Shown here one piece after another: positions 59,522 to 64,000 of a DNA stretch of 64,000 nucleotides. Position 1 is the stretch's first letter, and every line of letters begins with the position of its first letter. The stretch covers positions 4,402,001 to 4,466,000 of the forward strand of contig NZ_CP089301.1 of the NCBI RefSeq assembly GCF_021227995.1, in the 5' to 3' direction. Under the pieces are notes generated by a model that was not told the origin of the DNA, searched no databases, and saw nothing but the letters and a program-made list of their open reading frames with translations. The DNA comes from Novosphingobium kaempferiae (lineage in GTDB: Bacteria > Pseudomonadota > Alphaproteobacteria > Sphingomonadales > Sphingomonadaceae). The position numbers were made by a program, and so were the translations under genes.

Positions 59522-59622
59522 TGCAGGTGACGAAATGCTCCAGACGCGGGTGTTGCCGGTCGCAATTGTTCGTCCGAAGATGGTCGGAGCGGCGGTGGAA
59601 GAACCGCCGCTCCAGTGGATGT

Positions 59623-60426
59623 TCAGATCTCGGCGTCCCAGGCGGCGGCCTGCGCTTCCTTCAGCATGTCCTCGACCGCCTTGGGGCTGACGTTGCGGAC
59701 CTTCCCGGTGTCGGCGGGGACGATCGCGATCATGCGGTCGATCATCTCCTGTGCGTCCATGTGGCCCATGGGCGAGGCGAGCAGCGCGTCGAAGGTGGCG
59801 CGCAGTTCGACGGGATCGGTGAAGTTCCTTTCCGCATCGAGCCAGCGGAACGCCGTGTCTGCCATCGTCTCGTTGTAGCCGGTGTAATAGGCGCGCGGAT
59901 TGATCGTCTGGACCTTGATGCCGAACGGCGCGACTTCTTGGGCGATGGCTTCGGAGATCGATTCCAGCGCGTGCTTGGTCGAGACATAGGTGCCCCAGCC
60001 GGCCGGGGTGAACAGCCCGCCCATCGACGAGGTGAACACGATCTTGGCCTTCCTGCCCTGCGCGACCCACTTCCTGATGAAAGCCTGGGTCAGTTCGAGC
60101 GGCTTGAACACGTTGATCTCGTAGTTCTTGCGAACGAGGTCCATCGGGATCTCGCTGACCGGGCCGCTCTCGCCGTAACCGGCGTTGTTCCACAGCACGT
60201 CGATGTCGAAGGTCTCGATGAAGGCCATGTCGTAAGGATCGGTGAGGTCGAGCTTCTCGACGCGCAGATTGTCGAGGCCCAGCCTGGCGACCTTCTCGCG
60301 CAGCGCCGCGACCTGCGGGCTGATCTGCGCGGTGGCGATGATGGTGTGGCCGGCCTGTGCCATGCCGATGGCGGCGGCCTCGGCAAAGCCCGAGCCGGCG
60401 CCGGTGATGAGGATGGTCTTGGTCAT
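59623..60426 (-). CDS. Short-chain dehydrogenase/reductase (SDR)
   Basis: A 267-residue SDR with TGAGSGFAEAAAIG at the cofactor site, NNAGYGE, the Ser in FTSSMGG, and YVSTK for Tyr-Lys. The third glycine of the TGxxxGxG motif is replaced by Ala (GSGFAEA), a modest deviation. GAAAGGACC precedes the ATG. It follows the HbpS-like gene by 48 bases and is probably co-transcribed with it. Confidence 0.87.
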   Translation of the reverse strand: MTKTILITGAGSGFAEAAAIGMAQAGHTIIATAQISPQVAALREKVARLGLDNLRVEKLDLTDPYDMAFIETFDIDVLWNNAGYGESGPVSEIPMDLVRKNYEINVFKPLELTQAFIRKWVAQGRKAKIVFTSSMGGLFTPAGWGTYVSTKHALESISEAIAQEVAPFGIKVQTINPRAYYTGYNETMADTAFRWLDAERNFTDPVELRATFDALLASPMGHMDAQEMIDRMIAIVPADTGKVRNVSPKAVEDMLKEAQAAAWDAEI

Positions 60427-60474
60427 GATACGGTCCTTTCAGTGCTTCGAGGGGTTGGTCGCGGGTTCGAGAAT

Positions 60475-60879
60475 TCAGCCGATGAGCGCGGCGACCGCGG
60501 CTTCGGCTATTTCGAGATCCTGGGAGGGGGCACCGCCCGACACGCCGACCGCGCCGATTACGGTGCCGTCGGCGGCGATGATCGGCAGGCCTCCGGGAAA
60601 GGGCATCAGGCCGCCATTGCTGGCTTCGAGATTGTGCGCCGGGGCGCCCGGCTTGCAGTAGTCCCACACCGCTTCGCTGCTGATCTGGAACAGCGCCGAG
60701 GTGCGCGCCTTGCCGATCGAGACGTCGATCGAACCGAGCACCGCGCCGTCCATCCGGGCGAAAGCCTTGAGGTGGGCCGCAGCGTCGAGCACCGCGATAT
60801 TGGCGGCGATATCGAGATCGTCTGCGCGGGCGGCGCCGGCGGCAATCATCGCTTCTGCCTGTGCAATCGTGAGGGTCAT
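60475..60879 (-). CDS. HbpS/GlcG family heme-binding-like protein
   Basis: A 134-residue protein of the GlcG/HbpS family, small proteins tied to heme or cofactor sensing and found next to oxidoreductases. The fold marks are NIAVLDAAAHLKAFARMDGA, SIGKARTSALF, PFPGGLPIIAADG and GAVGVSGGAPSQDLEIAEAA. AGGAGCAAGACG stands before this ATG, ruling out the longer frame. It heads the SDR transcript and diverges from the LysR gene. Confidence 0.88.
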   Translation of the reverse strand: MTLTIAQAEAMIAAGAARADDLDIAANIAVLDAAAHLKAFARMDGAVLGSIDVSIGKARTSALFQISSEAVWDYCKPGAPAHNLEASNGGLMPFPGGLPIIAADGTVIGAVGVSGGAPSQDLEIAEAAVAALIG

Positions 60880-60960
60880 CGTCTTGCTCCTGCTTGCCGG
60901 TGTCCGGCTGACAGGAGCAATTTGCGCTGGTTTCATTCAGCCGATTAGCCGATGAGTTTT

Positions 60961-60985
60961 CCGATCAGTGCTGAGTGAGAATCAG
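60961..60985. promoter_or_regulatory. Second copy of the LysR-type operator
   Basis: CCGATCAGTGCTGAGTGAGA continues to AATCAG-type sequence ending at 60985 and matches the 59487-59511 site at 22 of 25 bases. It lies between the HbpS-like gene and the LysR start, ending three bases before the LysR ATG, so it could control both directions. Confidence 0.55.
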
Positions 60986-60987
60986 TA

Positions 60988-61881
60988 ATGCGCACCACGG
61001 ACCTGTCAGAACTTGCCGCATTCGACGCGGTTGCGCGCCATCGCAGCTTCCGGCGGGCAAGCGAGGAACGTGGGGTCACCGCCTCGGCAATCAGCCATGC
61101 GGTTTCGAACCTTGAGGCGCGGGTCGGCATCCGGCTGCTGAACCGGACCACGCGCAGCGTGTCACTGACCGATGCGGGAGCCATGCTCCTGTCGCAGTTG
61201 TCGCCTGCGTTCGGTGACATCGGTTCGGCATTGGACGCGCTGAACCAGTTCCGTGACACGCCTTTCGGCAAGGTCCGGATCAACGCGCCCAATTCGATCG
61301 CACCTTTCGTGCTGGGACCGATGATCGGACCGCTTGTCGCCGCCAATCCCAACCTCGAGCTAGAGATCGTCGCGACCGACCGGCTCGTCGATATCGTCGA
61401 GGAAGGGTTCGATGCGGGCATCCGTTTGGGCGAGAGTCTGCGCGACGGGATGACGGCGGTAAGGATCAAACCGCGCCTGAAATTCGCGGTGGTCGGGTCG
61501 CCGGGCTATTTCGAGCGGCGTTCGATGCCCACCACCCCTGCAGACCTCTCCGACCACGTCTGCATTCGCAACATGTATCCCAGCGGGGTCGGCTATCCAT
61601 GGTCATTTGGGCGCAACGGCGAGGAAATCGACGTCGAGGTCAAGGGGCCGGTCGCGCTGCACGACCAAGAGCTGATGATAGAAACCGCACTTGCCGGCGT
61701 CGCATTGGCCTATGTCTGGGAGGACCGGGCGCGGCCCTATGTCGAGAGCGGACGTCTCGTGTCCTGCCTGACCGACTGGATCGTGCCCGAAGACTGGCTC
61801 TACCTCTATTATCCGACGCGCCGGTATATTTCGGCGGGCCTGCGCGCCGTCATAGACGCTCTCAAGGTCGCAAGCAGTTGA
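60988..61881 (+). CDS. LysR-family transcriptional regulator
   Basis: A 297-residue regulator. The HTH reads RSFRRASEERGVTASAISHA followed by VSNLEARVGIRLLNRTTRSV. The effector domain has RINAPNSIAPFVLGPMIGPL and FDAGIRLGESL, of the CrgA/DsdC-like subgroup common next to SDR genes. It is divergent from the HbpS-SDR unit and has a matching operator at both target promoters. Confidence 0.92.
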   Translation: MRTTDLSELAAFDAVARHRSFRRASEERGVTASAISHAVSNLEARVGIRLLNRTTRSVSLTDAGAMLLSQLSPAFGDIGSALDALNQFRDTPFGKVRINAPNSIAPFVLGPMIGPLVAANPNLELEIVATDRLVDIVEEGFDAGIRLGESLRDGMTAVRIKPRLKFAVVGSPGYFERRSMPTTPADLSDHVCIRNMYPSGVGYPWSFGRNGEEIDVEVKGPVALHDQELMIETALAGVALAYVWEDRARPYVESGRLVSCLTDWIVPEDWLYLYYPTRRYISAGLRAVIDALKVASS

Positions 61882-62033
61882 TGGACGAGATGTTGTCGCC
61901 CGGTCCTGGCCCAGACGACCGTTTCCCAAGGTTGCCGACGGCATGCCCAATCTTCACGCCGACAGATGAGGACCGCCCGACAAGGCACCGTGTCTTCATT
62001 TTTTTGACATGACGCAATTATATGGGGCAGCGC

Positions 62034-62477
62034 ATGCCAGCACCCCATCGTCCCGAGATCATCCTCACCGAAGTCCAGAAGCGGATCATCCTCCAGTTGC
62101 GCATCGCGGGGCCTACCCCTCGCGTGCATCTGGCATCCATGCTGCGGATGAACACCGCATCGATGACCCGCATGACCCAGCAACTGGTGGCGATGGGCAT
62201 GCTGGAGGAGTTGGGCGCATCCGACGCCTCGGCACGCGGGCGCCCCACTGTGCCGCTGGCGATCGCCGGGCGCGGCGGATGGTCCGCAGGCGCGACGGTC
62301 CATCCGGGGTGGCTGGAACTCGTCGTCATCGATTTCGCTGGTCAGCCAGTCTTCCATGACTCGATCCCGTTCGACGATCCCGACCCTCGCTACATTGAAC
62401 CACAGCATGCCCTGAGCGAGGCGCTAAAATCTGGGCGCTGTCCCACTTATAGTGACGGGCAGTCCTTATGGGACTGA
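62034..62477 (+). pseudogene. Truncated ROK-family regulator (5' fragment)
   Basis: The first 130 or so residues read as a ROK repressor: an N-terminal HTH (VQKRIILQLRIAGPTPRVHL, ASMTRMTQQLVAMGMLEELG, RGRPTVPLAI) followed by the start of the ROK domain (WLELVVIDFAGQPVFHDSIP, FDDPDPRYIE). Full-length members are about 380-400 residues. Similarity stops near 62430 and the frame ends soon after in unrelated sequence. The rest of the sugar-kinase-like domain is not found downstream. An ATG at 62022 is an alternative start; GGGG is better placed for 62034. Confidence 0.65.
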
Positions 62478-62964
62478 CGCACGTTCCCCAATCTCGTGCA
62501 GGAGTCTGGCACCTCGGTGTCGCACCAGCCATCGAAGCGAAGTGATTGCCGAGAGCGGTGTGATTGCGCTCTACGTCAGTTGCGCGACACCGAGTGTTGT
62601 CAAGTTCGGCAATGCCGGACGGCCGCTTCATTGCTGAAGACACACGTCAAAGGCGAGATCTCGGAGCGACAGCATTTGTTCGCGAGCTGCCGGGATAGCA
62701 GGCGGACCGCACTTGGGGATCGATAATTGGCGACTCAACGGTAAGAACGGGTCGGTCGGTTTCCACCTCCAATGACGTTCGCTGAGGCAGGCTAGTAGCC
62801 TTGCGCCGAAACGCGATGTGGGACTCTATACGGGCACCGGATTGGCTACTTCAATCGCATCGCGCTAAGCTGCCGCGCCTAACAAGACAGCCACGATCAT
62901 AACTTCGCTTTGCAGAAGGTTCAGCAGCTCGTCTAAAGGCCGAGCGTCTGGATTTTGAGTTACC
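62478..62964. other. Gene-poor stretch after the truncated ROK gene
   Basis: No gene was recognised in this stretch of nearly 490 bases. It has an 11-bp perfect inverted repeat, CTCGGTGTCGC (62513-62523) and GCGACACCGAG (62584-62594). Base composition is more mixed than in the neighbours, and it starts where the ROK gene breaks off, so it may be the scar of an insertion or deletion. No transposase fragment could be identified. Confidence 0.45.
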
Positions 62965-63795
62965 ATGAATTATCGCCATTCCTTCCACGCCGGCAACAGC
63001 GCCGATGTCGTCAAGCACAGCCTCCTGATCGCGCTGGTGCGCGCGTTGCAGCACAAGCCGGGCGCGCTCACCCTGATCGACACTCATGCCGGCTGCGGGC
63101 TGTACGACCTTGGCGGCGACGACGCGCAACGCACCGGCGAGGCCACACAGGGCGTGATGCGGGCCTTTGCCGACACGAACCCCTTGCTGCACGACTACCG
63201 CGCCGCCGTGCAGGCGGTGAATACCGGAGACGAACCCCGCCTGTACCCTGGCTCGCCGCAGTTCCTGGCGCAGCTCCTGCGCCAGCAGGACGCCCTGATC
63301 CTTAACGAAAAGCACCCGGCCGATGCCGCTACCCTGCGTGTCGCGATGCGGGGCACCGGCGCGGCCATACATGAACGCGACGCCTACGAACTCTGGCTGG
63401 CGATGGTGCCGCCCCGGACGCCTCGCGGCGTGGTCGTGGTCGACCCGCCCTATGAACAGACGGACGAGCGCGCGCGCATCACCGCCACCCTCGCCGCCGC
63501 CCACCGCAAATGGGCGCATGGCGTGACGGTGATCTGGTATCCGTTGAAGGACAGCGCCACGCACCAGCGGTGGAAGGCGCAGCTCCGCAAGCTCGGCATC
63601 CCGAAATTTCTGGTGGTGGAGCACTGGCTGTACGACAGCGAGCAGCCCGGCATCTACAACGGCGCAGGCCTCTTCATCGTCAATCCGCCCTACGCTTTCA
63701 TGCAGGTGCTGCCGCCACTGCTGGAAGCGTCACGCGCGGCGCTGGCGCCCGAAGGGCACGAGGGCGAGATTTTGTGCGGTTGGCTGGACGACTGA
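62965..63795 (+). CDS. rlmJ: 23S rRNA (adenine(2030)-N6)-methyltransferase
   Basis: A 276-residue RlmJ methyltransferase that makes N6-methyladenine at position 2030 of 23S rRNA (E. coli numbering) using S-adenosylmethionine. The N-terminal MNYRHSFHAGNSADVVKHS is diagnostic. DTHAGCGLYDL is the SAM site, and VVVDPPYEQTDERARI holds the catalytic DPPY motif. Length agrees with E. coli RlmJ (280). It stands alone in the window. Confidence 0.95.
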   Translation: MNYRHSFHAGNSADVVKHSLLIALVRALQHKPGALTLIDTHAGCGLYDLGGDDAQRTGEATQGVMRAFADTNPLLHDYRAAVQAVNTGDEPRLYPGSPQFLAQLLRQQDALILNEKHPADAATLRVAMRGTGAAIHERDAYELWLAMVPPRTPRGVVVVDPPYEQTDERARITATLAAAHRKWAHGVTVIWYPLKDSATHQRWKAQLRKLGIPKFLVVEHWLYDSEQPGIYNGAGLFIVNPPYAFMQVLPPLLEASRAALAPEGHEGEILCGWLDD

Positions 63796-64000
63796 GACAA
63801 GCCCCTCTTCCAATATGAGTTTTGCCGAGCCTTCAAGGAACTGAACGCGCATCGGGCCACGCGCACTGATGTGGGGTGGAGGCCTGCCGTCGGCATGCTA
63901 AAGGGGGGTCATAGTTCATAAACATGGCCGTGGTGGCACCGTCGAAAGCGATGGGCTCAAATATGACTGGGAGCTCCTTAGCGATCCCCAATTGCCCTCT

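Noticed and set aside
58541..60667. A 708-residue fusion upstream of the SDR
   Set aside because: The N-terminal part is the neighbouring SDR gene read out of frame. The ATG at 59383 has a ribosome site and a correct Rossmann start.
62513..62594. 11-bp inverted repeat as ends of a miniature transposon
   Set aside because: No target-site duplication or transposase end is visible and the arms are short. It is kept only as a sign of possible rearrangement.
63924..64000. Possible gene start at the right edge
   Set aside because: An ATG opens a frame to the window end, but only about 25 residues are visible and another frame looks as likely; neither can be supported.
1..64000. Antiphage system, CRISPR array, prophage or secondary-metabolite cluster
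   Set aside because: No Cas, nuclease/helicase defence modules, phage structural genes, regularly spaced repeats, or polyketide/peptide synthetase genes were found on either strand.

Overview
The window looks like chromosomal DNA of a GC-rich alphaproteobacterium, most probably a sphingomonad (Sphingomonas, Novosphingobium, Sphingobium or a relative). This is inferred from the Oar-type TonB-dependent receptor, the FAD-linked sugar-oxidation locus with several Tat-type leaders, the dense ATGA-overlapped operons, and short intergenic hairpin repeats of a kind common between sphingomonad genes. I saw no rRNA, tRNA, CRISPR array, intact insertion sequence or prophage.

Layout. (1) 1-8 kb: an Oar-like outer-membrane receptor (5' part only), a GntR regulator with a flavin reductase, and a branched-chain-amino-acid-type ABC importer. 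Permease M and both ATPases of the importer are fused into one 823-residue chain. Four copies of one 12-bp near-palindrome lie upstream of the receptor and between the regulator and the importer, suggesting one regulon. (2) 8-12.8 kb: a DUF2339 membrane protein, and a divergent fatty acid hydroxylase/sterol desaturase with a TetR regulator. A perfect 13-bp inverted repeat sits in the shared promoter. (3) 12.9-22.5 kb: one minus-strand operon with a 1421-residue GH81 beta-1,3-glucanase and its own type I secretion system (TolC-, HlyB- and HlyD-like). (4) 23-28.6 kb: DNA-3-methyladenine glycosylase I, then three redox or hydrolase enzymes each divergent from its own LysR or TetR regulator. (5) 28.7-38.5 kb: a GH32 fructan hydrolase, a catalase-related protein with cytochrome b561, a glutamate-synthase-like FMN enzyme overlapping a pyruvate oxidase, a DUF2252 kinase-like protein, a thioesterase and an MDR oxidoreductase. 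(6) 38.7-48 kb: a ten-gene plus-strand cluster that reads as an FAD glycoside 3-dehydrogenase / 3-ketoglycoside pathway, with a LacI regulator and a LacI-type palindrome before the first gene. (7) 48-62.5 kb: a formylglycine-generating enzyme beside the remains of a sulfatase and a receptor gene, an AsmA protein, a diguanylate cyclase, an extensin-like protein, a GH35-like glycosidase, small unknown genes, an SDR/HbpS/LysR unit with two matching operators, and a truncated ROK regulator. (8) 63-63.8 kb: rlmJ.

The common thread is glycan and glycoside use (secreted laminarinase, fructanase, GH35-like enzyme, keto-sugar pathway, trace of sulfated-glycan use) together with locally controlled redox genes. 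The items most worth following are the GH81/T1SS operon, the glycoside-oxidation cluster with its putative operator, the LivMGF fusion with its shared operator set, and the decayed sulfatase/FGE locus.
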